Source: Toxorhynchites rutilus septentrionalis (lineage: Eukaryota; Arthropoda; Insecta; Diptera; Culicidae). Taken from it: a stretch of DNA of 64,000 nt. A program made the translations under genes and the position numbers. The stretch is taken from positions 280,089,803 through 280,153,802 of the forward strand of contig NC_073745.1 of NCBI RefSeq assembly GCF_029784135.1, in the 5' to 3' direction. Numbering within the stretch: the stretch's first letter is position 1; every line of letters begins with the position of its first letter. Shown one piece after another: positions 1-12,331 of this stretch. Under the pieces are notes generated by a model. It searched no databases. It was not told the DNA's origin and saw only the letters and a program-made list of their open reading frames with translations.

Positions 1-345
1 ATCCACGGTCGAAATTAAGATCGATTCATCCATACAACTGCTCTGCTCTGCAAGACACATCGGGCTGCTGCTGTTCTATAAATAACTCAACAATGATCAA
101 TCAACTGTCTCCGCTGTCCGGTGGTCCAACTGGATAATGGAAGAACAGAAAGAATATTCTTACGCCTAAATGGCTACTGTGTGAATGTACCATATGTAAT
201 GGTATAGAAGGAATACTGGCGAATGACAACTGTGTAATGTGCTAATTATAGATATGATAACCATGTGACATGTACACGATTAGAATTCGGCTCTGTTACA
301 TCTAAAATGCTAATGAGCCTTGAATAAATAAATGGGATAAAAAAA
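1..345 (+). mobile_element. Possible 3' tail of a truncated retroelement
   Basis: The stretch ends in a polyadenylation-like AATAAATAAA followed by an A-rich run near 340. No long reading frame is present. This arrangement resembles the non-coding 3' end of a 5'-truncated non-LTR retrotransposon or SINE, but no target-site duplication can be tested because the left side leaves the window. It could equally be ordinary AT-rich DNA. Confidence 0.3.
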
Positions 346-1567
<1,222 letters not shown>

Positions 1568-1907
1568 TTTTTTTATGTAGCGAGAAAGTTATATTTACAA
1601 AATTTCATTCACAATTATGGTTCACTGCACAAAACGCGTGAAGTTCTCTTTTACAAATGTTCCCAAAAAACGAAACCCTTCGCTAGAAGGTGTGAAGTTG
1701 AAAATGTTAACACAAAACAAGAAGACGCTACATTGCTCCCCGCACTTTTGGCATTTCACAAGAGGAGCCCTATTGCGCTCCCCCGGATTCAAACGGTTAA
1801 TAATTATTGAAAATTATTACCGGAATTTGGTGGTTGCAAATTGAAGAGCGCTTAATCTAATTTTCAGCCGTTATAATCGTCCCAGCCGGCAGGCTGTGCA
1901 TAGTTCA

Positions 1908-2415
1908 ACAGTTCGGTTGAAAAGTTTATAAGGTAACACAGTAAAACTATTTTTTTTTTGCAAAATTCAATTTTATTATTCAACGTAATTGCCTTCGAGG
2001 GCGATACAGCGATCAAAGCGATCTTGCAACTTTTAATACCATTTTTATAGTACTCTTTCGGTTTTTCCTCAAAATAGGCCTCAGTTTCGGTAATTCGGTA
2101 TTTTCGGTAATATTCCACAGTTGCAATAGCTGGAGCAGAGTCCGGATAACGTTTGTCAAGCCATGCTTTGGTTTGCACTGTATTTTTTCATCAAAAAGCA
2201 ATGCTTTATCAATACTCGAAATTCGGATTTTTCCATTTTTTTCACAATAACAAAAGTTGCTTCACTCTCAATGCTGTAACTCACGAACCAATCGACCGAT
2301 TGCTTTCAAATTTTGACACGTATCCATTGAAAGATGGTGCTTTGTGATAGTCAAGTATATTTTCGCAAGAGGCGCCATCTAGACGTCAACCTTATGAACC
2401 TTTCAGCCGAACTGT
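1908..2415 (-). mobile_element. Internally deleted irritans-type mariner (MITE in the making)
   Basis: Terminal inverted repeats of about 27 bp bound the element: left begins ACAGTTCGGTTGAAAAG, right (reverse complement) ACAGTTCGGCTGAAAGG. TA follows the right end; the left flank reads CA, so one copy of the TA duplication appears mutated. The ends resemble those of irritans-subfamily mariners. At about 508 bp it is far below the usual ~1.3 kb. It retains transposase start and stop regions but lacks the whole catalytic core, the classic structure of a non-autonomous derivative mobilised in trans. Confidence 0.85.
1976..2236 (-). pseudogene. Mariner transposase remnant: N-terminus joined to C-terminus
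   Basis: Reading on the minus strand, the start gives MEKSEFRVLIKHCF and then, after a one-base frameshift in an A run, TKAWLDKRYPDSAP, the N-terminal helix-turn-helix region of irritans mariners. About 45 residues in, the frame jumps to TEAYFEEKPKEYYKNGI, the extreme C-terminus, ending after another frameshift with EGNYVE and a stop at 1976. Family members are about 345 residues, so roughly 260 including all catalytic aspartates are gone. The junction carries three near-copies of ACCGAA, suggesting templated filler during repair. It cannot encode active transposase. Recognition of the family is firm; the exact subfamily is inferred. Confidence 0.85.
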
Positions 2416-3920
2416 TAGTGACCAAATTTGAGTCTATATTTTCACTGGCCTTTGCCAACGCGAAGCTTCCTCGCGCGAAGCAAACAAAATATCGTAGCCG
2501 CACGTGAATCCATCCGAAATTACCCAATTCAATGAATTGCACGGCTTTCTCAAGAATTGGGCATCTCCCAAACCACATTGTGATTATCATTTTGTAAATA
2601 TAATGAACTGCAATTTCCGCACGAAACAATTTTGAATGAACCAATCTCGCCCTCGGCCACCGCTCGCTGCACTTTGAAATTTTATAACCGACTGCATACG
2701 CACTTCCTGTGCGCTTTTCGCCCGTTCTGAATTCCATCAAAACCTGGCTAAAATTAGTCCATATATACAGAACGTGCCGCCATGAGTTGAATCAAATTAC
2801 TTCAATCACACCACAGAACACCGGTACGAATGCATCTCACCTCTTCCCGTTTGTCTGCGCGGTTTTCTCTTCCCGGTGCAACACGTGATTGATGTGCTCA
2901 CTTGCATCCACCATCAACGCATCTCGGAGAGCATGGCTTCAAAACGGTTTCCTTTCGCTGCACCACCAGAGGAGAATCTAACGGCTGGAGTTGGTGGACC
3001 AATTTAGAGAAACGCATATTTATTAGATCACAGTCAAGGTTCTGTCGGCCTCATTTCTTCAAGGAACTATCGGCAAAAACCCACATCCGGGGGTAGCGAG
3101 CAAGTGCGGACGAAGGAACGGATGAAGTTGAAATTAGCGTCATTGCGCTGCCGCAACGCGGTACGATCGCCAAGCAATGGGGGACGACGCCTGGAAGGAA
3201 GAGAACTGAATGCAGTTTTGCATCTCTAATGTTTATTCGTGGTCTCGACTGTGTTTTATTCGCTCACTTGAACTATTTTCCACGCTCAGCTCGAACTGGA
3301 AGGGAGCGACAAGCGGATAGCGGGGTGTGTGTGTGTGTATGTGTGTGTGTGTGAATGTCAGGAGATTTTCTCACATCCAGTCGTCACTGCATACCTAATG
3401 GCCCCCGAGTCGTTTCCGTTGATTGGCAGTGACAGCCAAGGCTCGGTAGTTTTGTCAATGGGCTTGGGTTCCTCGAAGTGGCGCTGCAACTATCGAAGTT
3501 GGTGGAATAATTTCTTACGAATTGTTTCCACATTTCCATGTCGGTATGATTGGGTTCTATCCGTCGTTGAATTATTAGAAAAACCAGTATCGCGCAATCG
3601 CCGCGTTAATACGTGCAAAATTGTACAAATCACGCATCACGCGTTCCGCTGAGTGGCAAGAGTGACTTACGACCGGATGTGGCCAGCGCATGGCAACGGT
3701 CAAAACACGACGCATGGAACGTTGCGCGCGCGGGTTGTTGGAAAATTGCGTTCTTTCACAATCACCGGTGGAAGCTGCTCGTGCTCTGGTAGAAAGCGAA
3801 AAAGAAGCTGAAACTTGCAAAAATAACCGCCGCCGATGGCACAGCCGAAGCGCTATACGGAAAGTAGCCATGATGCAATTACCAGATCGCGATGATTTTC
3901 TGCATTTTTATCTCGTAGCC
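2416..3920. other. Unique-looking, GC-balanced DNA; includes a (GT)n tract
   Basis: Composition is less AT-rich than the surroundings and no transposon ends are visible. A GT-rich microsatellite lies at about 3325-3353. Frames of about 90-130 codons overlap on both strands (for example 2351-2740 minus, 3575-3871 minus and 3690-3971 plus), with no recognisable domain and no clear splice-site pairs. It may be host regulatory, intronic or exonic DNA; I cannot assign a gene. Confidence 0.45.
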
Positions 3921-4536
3921 TGCACTGCCGTTCTACGCATAGATGTCCCATGTTCCAAAATCAGCAACTGAGATAAACGTATTCAAAGTTTTCTAGCACA
4001 TTTGTCTACCAGAAGCTTTAAGCATTTCGGTTTAGAAATACCCCGGATTTTTCGTAAGCAGTGAATTTTGTGAATTTTGATTGTGAAATTTGAATTACTC
4101 AATCTTGGTTACAGGCTTAAAAATTCATGGTTAGACAGTTATGTCTAGAATACTAACATGAAACAATTGAACTTGATGTTATTTTTTGAAATACTGGGAA
4201 CAAACAATATTTGTTTGTGTTTTTTTCGAAAGATCATGCATGAAAACATCGTTTTATGAAGAAGGGAGTGATCTGCACTACTTTGCACAATATAAATCTC
4301 GTTGTTATCAGGCATTCGCTAACAAGGTGTACACGTGATCTGTTGAACTTTTTTTTCTATTTGTTTAATAATTAGTTCGTTCTTCCAAGACAGAAATGAG
4401 TACATTAGCCCTGCTGAAAGCGTGACATAACATGTTTGTACTTGAACCCATTTAATTGACATGGCTCTACAAAAAGTATACACTCTGTCCAACTTCTATA
4501 AGACCAGGTGACGATCTTGTTGCTTTGTGTCATTGT

Positions 4537-6095
4537 ACAATAGTCCAGGAGATGCATTTAAGTGGAAATTAGCATTTAGAGCTCGACAGTTATTCTCTGG
4601 ACAAAAACTGTCTGAGACAAAATTTTTACATATGATAGAGCGCACATTTTTATGTTATCAAAAATAGGGTGACCAAAATTGCCGATAAAATAAAAAATAT
4701 AATTTTTTATTTTTATAGATAGAGGTAAACATAGATCGACAATGTTGTAGTCCCAGTTATTTGAGACATCCTCGTAAAACACAGTTTTTTTCTATCTCTT
4801 GAAGTAATCGATATAGAGTCTTTTTTCTAAGTTAAGTTAGGGTCACCATGAAAAAAACTGTTTTCTTGCTCTAATTTTCATATTTCAAATTCTATATCAA
4901 AACTGTCTTTGAAAGACTTTTAGAACATACTAATAAAACATTTTGCGATGCAGAACTTGTCAATATCTCAACTTTACTCAAAGTTAATTGTATTTCTTCC
5001 TAAAAAACACGCTCTTTTCATTTGTTTGTCATTCTTTTTGGGGCAAATATAAAAAATATTTGTTGACGAAATTTGAAAGAACAAATTTCGTTAGACAAAA
5101 ACTGTCTTCGACAAAGTTACATATGACAGAGCGCTCATTTTTATGTTATCAAAAATAGAGTGACCAAAATTGTCGATGAAATAAAGTATCTAACTTTCTT
5201 ATCTTTATAAATAGAAATAAACATAGTTTGACAATGTTGTAGCACCAGTTATTTTAAACAACTTTGTAGAACAAAACTTTTTTCTGTCTTTTGATATAAT
5301 CGAATTAGCGCTTTTTTCTAGGTTGCATCAGGGTGACCATGAAAAAACGGGGTTAATTGCTTTAACTTTTATATTTCAAATTCTGCATCAAAACTGTCTG
5401 CGTACGACTTTTAGAGCTTATCATCACCAACATTTTACGATGCAGAACTTGTCAGTATCTTAATCCTACTCAAAGTTATTGATGTTTTTTTACCCGAAAA
5501 TTCATGATTTCAATTTTAATTTACTCAAACACGCAAAATAACATAATTTTGGAAATAACACATCATGTACAGTGAAACATGCTCTTACAAATGCCGCCAA
5601 TATAATTTGTTTATGTTTGCCCCACAAAGAATGACAAACAATTGAAAAGAGCGTATTTTTTGGTTGAGATATTGACAAGTTCTGCATCGCAAAATGTTTG
5701 TATTAGTAAGCTCTAGAAGTCTTTTCAAGACAGTTTGCATGTAGAATTTTAATTATAAAAGTTAGAGCAACAAAACAGTTTTTTTCATGGTGACCCTAAC
5801 CTAAATTAGAAAAAAGACTCTTTATCGATTATTTCACTGTGTTCTACAATGATGTTCCAAATAACTGGGACTACAACATTGTCCAACTAAAAGATAAAAA
5901 AAGACCTCTATCTATAAAGAAAAGACAGTCATATTTTGTATTTTATCGACAAGTTGGGTCACCCTATTTCTGATAACATCAAAATGTGCGCTCTATCATA
6001 TGTAACAACTTTGTCTAGAACAGTTTTTGTCTAGAGAATAACTGTCGAGCTCTAAATGCTAATTCCCACTTAAATGCATCTCCTGGACCATTGTG
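4537..6095. mobile_element. Fold-back element inserted in Tc3-like copy 1
   Basis: The ends are inverted: ACAATAGTCCAGGAGATGCA at the left and its near-exact complement at the right, flanked by CATTGT on both sides (4531-4536 and 6096-6101). The homologous position in Tc3-like copy 2 shows CATTGT once with no insert. Inside are two direct copies of a ~430-bp unit (about 4595-5030 and 5100-5495) and a third in inverted orientation (about 5625-6060), so most of the left half can pair with the right. No transposase is encoded. Superfamily is undetermined; a 6-bp duplication is the minimum supported. Confidence 0.8.
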
Positions 6096-6270
6096 CATTG
6101 TGAACAAACAATGCTTCAATTTATATTCTAGTGTGTAGGTATTGGTCACACTGCACGATTTTCATATGTGTGTGCAAGCGCTGAGCGTAAACGAATGTTT
6201 TCGTATTTTCAACTGTCAAGTTTCTATAAGACCAGTTACATTTTCCGTTGTTTTAGTTGTTTTGATCAAT

Positions 6271-6527
6271 TGAGGGGCTCAGAATGCAAGGGGTGTAAGT
6301 GACTTGATCGATTTCTCTTCATCAACTTTTTATTTAGTTAATAACTCAACTGCAAAAACATTCCAATTTAAGTTTGCTATAGAATCCGATAGATGAGGTT
6401 CCGACCTATTTTCCACATTGGTAAATACAGCTGAGATTGTATTTGCAGCTAAGTTATGACTTAAAGAGAGAGTCGATGTAGAGAAATCGATCAAATCACT
6501 TACACCCCTTTCATTCTAAGCCCCTCA
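6271..6527. mobile_element. 257-bp MITE, TGAGGGGCT family, copy 1
   Basis: Perfectly mirrored ends TGAGGGGCT...AGCCCCTCA continue into longer imperfect inverted repeats (GGGGTGTAAGTGA and ATCGATTTCTCT on both sides). AT flanks each end. Tc3-like copy 2 lacks it at the same position (GATCAATAAATCTGG), just upstream of the transposase start. A sister copy is at 37714-37969. It is non-coding. Confidence 0.9.
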
Positions 6528-6541
6528 ATTAAATCTGGAAA

Positions 6542-7501
6542 ATGTCGAAGGGAAAAGTCCTCACGGAGAGAGAAGGAATACAAATTGATGTATTTCACCA
6601 AGAAAATGTTGGTATCAGAGAAATTTCTCGTCGGATTGGACGATCCAATCAAGTAGTGCTCAGTTATTTGGCGAATCCTCAAGGATACGGTATGAAGGAG
6701 AAAGCTCCACATAAATCGAGGTACTCTGATCAGGATAAGCGGGAAATAGCTAGAACAGATTCGAATACCTCAAAAGAGGGCTTAAAAGGTTAAAACTCCT
6801 CATCTTACACCATCTCACATCGGAGGACGTCTGAGTTTTGCCAAAGCTCACATTAACCGACAGTGTCACATGGTATGTTGTGACGAAGAATGTTTCCAAA
6901 AGAATACATTTTGCTATATACCATAACGAAAAGTTCTTCAATGTATAGGTTATCTTCACTGACGAAAAAAAGTTCAATTTGGATTGTGCTCATGGTTTCA
7001 ACGGGTACTGGCGTGATTTACGGAAGAAGGAACAGTATTTTTCAACCAGGAATTTTGGTGGAGGCTCTTGCATGGTTTGGGCGGGATTCTGTGCAACCGG
7101 AAAGCTCAAGATAGCTTTCACATCATTCCAGGATTACATACATGTTCTGGAATTCTCCTACCGTTTTAGCGTGAATATCGTCACAAAAAATTCACATTCC
7201 AGCAAAACAATGCTACTATTCATACCAGCAAGTAAACTAAGCAATGGATTAAGAACCAAAAACTTAACTTTTTGGATTGGACGGCTGGCTCTCCAGACTT
7301 GAATCTTGTTAAAAATCTTAGGGGGATCCTTGTACGAAGAATCTACAAAAGAAAAAACGGTACACCACGATTAAAGAGCTCAAGGTTGTTATTTCAGAAA
7401 CCTGGAAAAATATCGAGAAATTCGTTCAGCAGAATTTGGTAAATAGTATTCCAACACGAATTTTCAAGGTTATTAGTCGAAATGGCAAGGTTACCAATTA
7501 G
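6542..7501 (+). pseudogene. Tc3-like transposase, copy 1, degenerate
   Basis: Transposases of this class bind the terminal repeats and cut and paste the element at TA. The start gives MSKGKVLTEREGIQIDVFHQ and then REISRRIGRSNQVVLSYLANP, a paired-like helix-turn-helix seen in Tc3. After frame-breaking damage, the catalytic part resumes with VIFTDEKKFNLD (first aspartate at 6961-6963), GGSCMVWAGF, then QNNATIHTS, where the second aspartate is replaced by asparagine (7206-7208). The third site reads NLVKNL, so the expected glutamate is lysine (7311-7313). Several frameshifts interrupt the frame; it ends at TAG 7499-7501. Length about 320 codons fits the family. It is clearly inactive. Confidence 0.88.
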
Positions 7502-8195
7502 TTTTGAATTTTTCATTGATAATACTTATTAATTTTGAAGTAGTCTTATAGAAACAGCTGAAATTATCATATTTAAGCACTCTTTTGAAAGAAAATGACG
7601 TAAAATATACTTTATTCTAAGCATTCAACAATGTATGAATGTATCCTGTTGAAATTCTGACTGTTTGTGTTGCAACGAAATAGAATCAGGGTGGTCTTAT
7701 AGAAGTTGGACAGAGTTATGGATAGAATATCAACATGGGAAAATTGACTATAATAAACTATAACTTTTTTTGTGTTTTTCCGGAAGACTAGGCATACAAA
7801 CATCGTTTTATGAAGAAAAGTGGGACATGGGACATGGGACAACTATGCGTAGAACGGCAGTGCAGTTGTCGTCGGCAGCTGGTGTCAGGTTGATTTTTTT
7901 TCACGTTAGTGGCATTCCATCTCGTTTTCTTCACAAAAATGGATAAACTTCCGCTCCTTCAAGTTTGAACTCATCCAAAATTGCTTCTTAATCTTTTGAC
8001 TGATATAAGATGATCCTGAATGACATGTTCTGTCCAACGAACAGAAGGCCTTCAACATTTTAATTTTACGTTTGACATTTGTTTGAAGCCTGCTCCAGTT
8101 GTCATTTGGTCGCATAAAGTAGGACATTTCTTTGCAGAGAAATAACGTACAAAAAAGGGAGGGATGTCATTTTGTAGGTTTTTTACCTTACCTTA

Positions 8196-8567
8196 CTGCC
8201 GTTATACGTATAGTTGTCCCATGTTACTTCCTGACGATCTTCACTTTTCTTCATAAAACGATGTTTCTTTGCATAATCTTTCGGAAAAACACCCAGTATA
8301 TCAAAAAACAACATCAAGTTCAATTGTCCCATGTTGATATTCTAGGCATAACAGTCCCACCATGAATTTTCAAACCCGTAATCAAGCTTGATTGGTTCAG
8401 TGAGGGGATCTCATCACATTTCATTAAACAATAATATAGTGCTTATAAAAAACCCGGTGTATTGCTAAATTGAAATGCTTAAAGCTTTTGGTAGACAAAT
8501 ATGCGAGAAAACTTTGATTCTCAGTTGCTGATTTTGGAACATGGGACAACTATGCGTAGAACGGCAG
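8196..8567. mobile_element. 372-bp MITE, complete copy (CTGCCGTT family)
   Basis: Ends CTGCCGTT... and ...AACGGCAG are inverted over about 30 bp. The flanking tetranucleotides CTTA and CTTT differ by one base, compatible with a 4-bp duplication like the TGCA at the sister copy (3925-7860). Non-coding; the short frames inside have no domain. Confidence 0.75.
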
Positions 8568-9318
8568 CTTTAGGCAAGAAAAAAATTCATGAAAATTATT
8601 TATTCGTCAGTTGTTCAAATGATTTTTTTTTGTGATACCACCCATTTGATGGTTTTGTCACATTTCTTCAGTATACCTTTGATAAATTGAACGAAGGGAC
8701 GAAAATTCGGACACTATGGTAGATTGATAGTTTTGTCAATGAAATTGTACTTGTTCTCCTTATACCACTTAACTTTTCCATTTAACAATGAAATCCCAAG
8801 TGATGAAATCTTTTGTTTTCTCTTTACAACTTCAGATCCCTTGTCAAATCATTTCCCTGCCTACTCGCAAAACCCTCCCTCCCTATGCTTGGCTTTTTAC
8901 CAGCTGGAAAGGTGGTGGAACAAGATAACAAATACGGTTACCAGCAGTACTGTGCAGAGAATGATGAGTGGTATCATGCTGTGGAGTCGAAAAAAAAAAT
9001 CATTGTATTAAGAGTCGCCGGCGGAAAAAATTTACGGACTCCGACTCCTAGTTAATAGACCCAATAAAATGAAAATATTTAGCTTAACAAAATTCTATTT
9101 CATGATAAGGAAATTTTGATTTAAATTTTGTATATTATGTTCATATTAAGAGATGCCTGATATCCTGACAAACATATCTATTTTGCCTAATTTTTGTACT
9201 TTTTACTTTATCAGAATAAAACCTATCCGTGAAAAACTACTAGGACCTCTGTCAAAGTTTTCTTAGTTGAAAATAAGAACGGTCCACACGTGTTTAATGC
9301 ATACATAAAAACATATTT
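8568..9318. other. AT-rich non-coding stretch
   Basis: No transposon ends, RNA gene or convincing reading frame seen. Overlapping frames at 8724-9055 are short and of low complexity. Confidence 0.45.
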
Positions 9319-11523
9319 TGTCCTAAAAGGATTTTTCGATATTTTATTTCATTGTAAAGTTACAGCCCAAAGTATGAGGTCACGTCAATGGATATAGTAT
9401 TGCTGTACGAATTTACAAACGCGTTTTTCTCGAAACCTGTTTTTAAGCTGTGATATCGATATCTCAGGATCTACTGGACCGATTAAGTTGAAATTTTTAT
9501 CAGCACGTAAAAATGAATTATCTGAATGACTGTTCGATACATACCATGTGGACAGAAAAAGCACGATTTCAGACACCCCTTTCCCCTCCGTGAACAAGCG
9601 TGGACATTTCTTATACCCCACCCCTTTTGTCCACGTGGACATTTCTAATTTTTTTTGGAAAAAAAATCATGAAAATATTTGAATTGCGTTTGAATTTTGT
9701 TTCATTTCTATTTTTTGTTTAAAACAAAGCAAGAAAATTTAATGGTTAAAACAAAGCGAGAAAATTACTTCAAGATATTTGTTGTATGTTGAATTTGAAT
9801 ACCTTCGAAATATCTTCGAATATCTATGATGTTCAATGAATAAAGATATGATCAAAAAATGTCAGAGGTAGTCAGAAGCCTCGATGTTACTTGATATGTT
9901 TTATGGGTCTATCCGCATATTTTAGCGTTATGTCATTGGTGCACAACGCCATAGTATCGATTTGTTCTTTATTCTTTGACCTACAACATTACCCGGGAAG
10001 TTTTTTGTATCGCTCTTCAGTTTCTTCCGAATTCAATTTATGTTGTCTTCGGCTAGCTTTTATGTGTAAAAAATGCTATTACTGTTTCTGGCAATCCTGC
10101 ATCTCAAAGTTGTTCAGCCTTATCGTTATGAATTTACGAATTGGTCTGCAGTGAATTGCTTCACACTCGTTTGCGTGAAGCTCCTGTTTTACCAGCATTC
10201 CAAGATAGCAAAGCACACTTTCTTTTAACTCACGCTAGTCGATAATCTAAAAATGCTACAGTAAGTGCATTCGATAGCTTCGCCCAAATGTTTGTCGAGC
10301 CGTTCTACATTGTAACTCTCAAAAAGCTACATCACGCACATTCTCTGCAAGGAATTCAATTTCCCAACAGCATTGCTGGCTCAAAAAGTCACGATGATAT
10401 ACTTGTAATAGTAATATTGCCATCAAGCTATTCAAGTTAGAAGAAGTTTCGAAGTGTGATATAATTTAAGATCGTTCAACACCCAAGTTGTCGCTCCAAC
10501 TCAAAGTCGTCTAACATTGGCCCATTTCAGAGCCCATTCACCTAGCTGACCCGCAGATTCATCATTTCATTGAAATAAGTTTGGACTTGGTATATGCTAT
10601 TTGGTATCGTCTTAGCAACAATGATACACCCTGCCTCTACAGAACACAAAACTAGGCTGGGTAGTGTACCTATGATCTTCCTGTGTAATTTCTTGGGAAA
10701 TATTTGGCTGGTCGGAAGCCCGCGCCGATTTGAAGGAAAACATTTTCTGCCGGTTTGTTCCACAATATTCCGTCAAAAAACTACCATTGTGTTTTTTATA
10801 TAATCCAGAAAGTCGCAGTTATGGGGGGACCCTGTCTGGAAGGTCGGAAAATAATAAACTTTCGTGATTTTTTTCAGATGTTGGGAATAAAGTGAAGTGT
10901 TCGGGTGTTTTGGTTATCGTTTAAGCTATATTTGAAGATGTATTTTCCATTTATTTGAGTGATAATGATTATTACGCTGTAGACAGCTGGATGCGTAGAT
11001 GTTGTCTGAAAAACGATTCCTTGTTGGTGGTATGGGTTCTGAAGCAACGGGGTGTCGCAGAACGAATCCCAATGAATATTTTGAAACATTAGGACAATAC
11101 CTAAAATGTTACATAGGGTTTTTTAAAAATTCGAAAAATTTCCAAAATGGCGGCCATTTTTGTTAAAAGTGAGGTTTTTTTTAAAAACTCTCTGTTTAGA
11201 AGCCCAGAAAAAATCGAAAAAAAGAGCTATCAAAAAAACAGCAATATAAAGCTTAAGATAATTCATATTTATATGCTGATAAAAATTTCAGCCAAATCGG
11301 TCGAGTAGATCCTAAGATATCGATACCACCAGTTGAAAAAAACATGCTCTCGAGAAAATCGCGTTTGAAAATTCGTACAGCAACACTATATCCCTTGAGG
11401 TGACTTCATACTTGTGGATGTTACTTTCCAACGAAATCAAATATCGCGAAATCCTTTTAGGACTAAGGGCATATGCTTCCCAAAAATTCAAAACACAAAA
11501 ATTTGATTTTTTTGATTTTCCAG
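9319..11523. repeat. Long-inverted-repeat family with arms at 9319-9520 and 11275-11462
   Basis: The left arm (GTCCTAAAAGGATTTTTCG onwards, including TATTGCTGTACGAATTT and TCGATATCTCAGGAT) is found inverted in 11275-11462. A third copy lies at 56690-57275. The central ~1.7 kb (9660-10890) holds no recognisable gene. At 9562-9642 there is a CCGTG/GTCCACGTGG-rich phrase that recurs at 14600-14690. Exact ends and duplications are not visible. Confidence 0.55.
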
Positions 11524-11864
11524 TGGAACAGCGCATTCCAGCCAAACTCCAAAATAGTTTGCCGGAATGTCAAAGAGACATGAGGCCTTACATCATATTG
11601 ATTAATACTGAACGGATCCCTGGCCTCGATTCGTCCAGTAGGGAGCTTTATTATTGTTATTAAACAGAATTCCTTTCCAATTCCACCAGACACAGAGCAT
11701 AACTTTCTTCGAGAAAAGGCCGTGAGAGTAGCCGTGAGAGTAGTTTTTTCCATTCAAAACTGTTGTCACAACTTGCAACAAGAACGGTAAACGAAAGCTG
11801 GACAGAAACCCGCAACTAAGAAAACAATGTCAACCATTTCTAATACCATAATACTAACAGTAGG

Positions 11865-11903
11865 TAGCGATATCGTCATCCTGGTGGAATGACGATATCG
11901 CTA
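11865..11903. repeat. Perfect 15-bp hairpin
   Basis: TAGCGATATCGTCAT (11865-11879) is followed after nine bases by its exact reverse complement (11889-11903). It sits about 65 bp upstream of the retrotransposon duplication. It may be an RNA hairpin, a protein-binding palindrome or the relic of a small transposon; nothing distinguishes these. Confidence 0.8.
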
Positions 11904-12331
11904 ACAATGGCAAAAAAAACCGATCGCTCACAATTCATGTGTGGTACTCACAGAATATAGATTTCAACGAAGAAGATCAACAGTTGGTGTTCTGCTCTCG
12001 TAGGATACGGACGTATCTCTCTCGTGCGCTACCATTGTTGGGAAGTATCTGTTTTTTTTTAATAGATTGTTACTTGGGACACTTCACTAATCTTTTTTAA
12101 TTTTCCTTTGCAGATACTACTAGGGTACCGAACGGTGTCGGAACCAATTACCTGCTGGTGCGAGCTCTTCTTCGGGGGAATTCCCGACAGGCAGCATTTC
12201 ATCTAGAGGTCGGTCAAGTGCAGCAGGAATTGCACTTTTGTGGAAACTCGAAACAGCAACTTCAATTATCTGGGACTCGATAAAGGACACAATAAGGTCA
12301 AGTAGGTTTAAATAGTTATAATTTTCTAACA

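Larger units (their letters stand above)
4481..7716 (+). mobile_element. Tc3-like DNA transposon, copy 1 (nested, inactive)
   Basis: Terminal repeats begin CACTCTGTCCAACTTCTATA at 4481 and end with the inverse near 7716. The left end is preceded by TA; the right end has lost a base (GAGTTA rather than GAGTGTA). A second inner copy of the TTCTATAAGACC motif lies inside each end (about 6222 and 7545), the two-site arrangement known from Tc3. Without its two passengers (4537-6095 and 6271-6527) the element would be about 1.42 kb. The second copy lies inverted at 24165-27466. Confidence 0.85.
3925..7860. mobile_element. MITE-derived sequence flanked by TGCA, interrupted by a Tc3-like element
   Basis: The outer ends are CTGCCGTTCTACGCATAG and its inverse, flanked on both sides by TGCA (3921-3924 and 7861-7864). 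The same ends bound the complete copy at 8196-8567. From 3925 to about 4290 it follows that copy almost to its end, then diverges. After the Tc3-like insertion, 7717-7860 again matches the last ~145 bp of the MITE. It is therefore one and a half copies, or a rearranged copy, around the insertion. Matching TGCA outside argues for a single original insertion followed by internal rearrangement. Confidence 0.7.

Noticed and set aside
3575..3971. Overlapping 90-100-codon frames as a host gene
   Set aside because: Both strands are open over the same bases, without domain, splice pair or other support; this fits chance in GC-balanced DNA.
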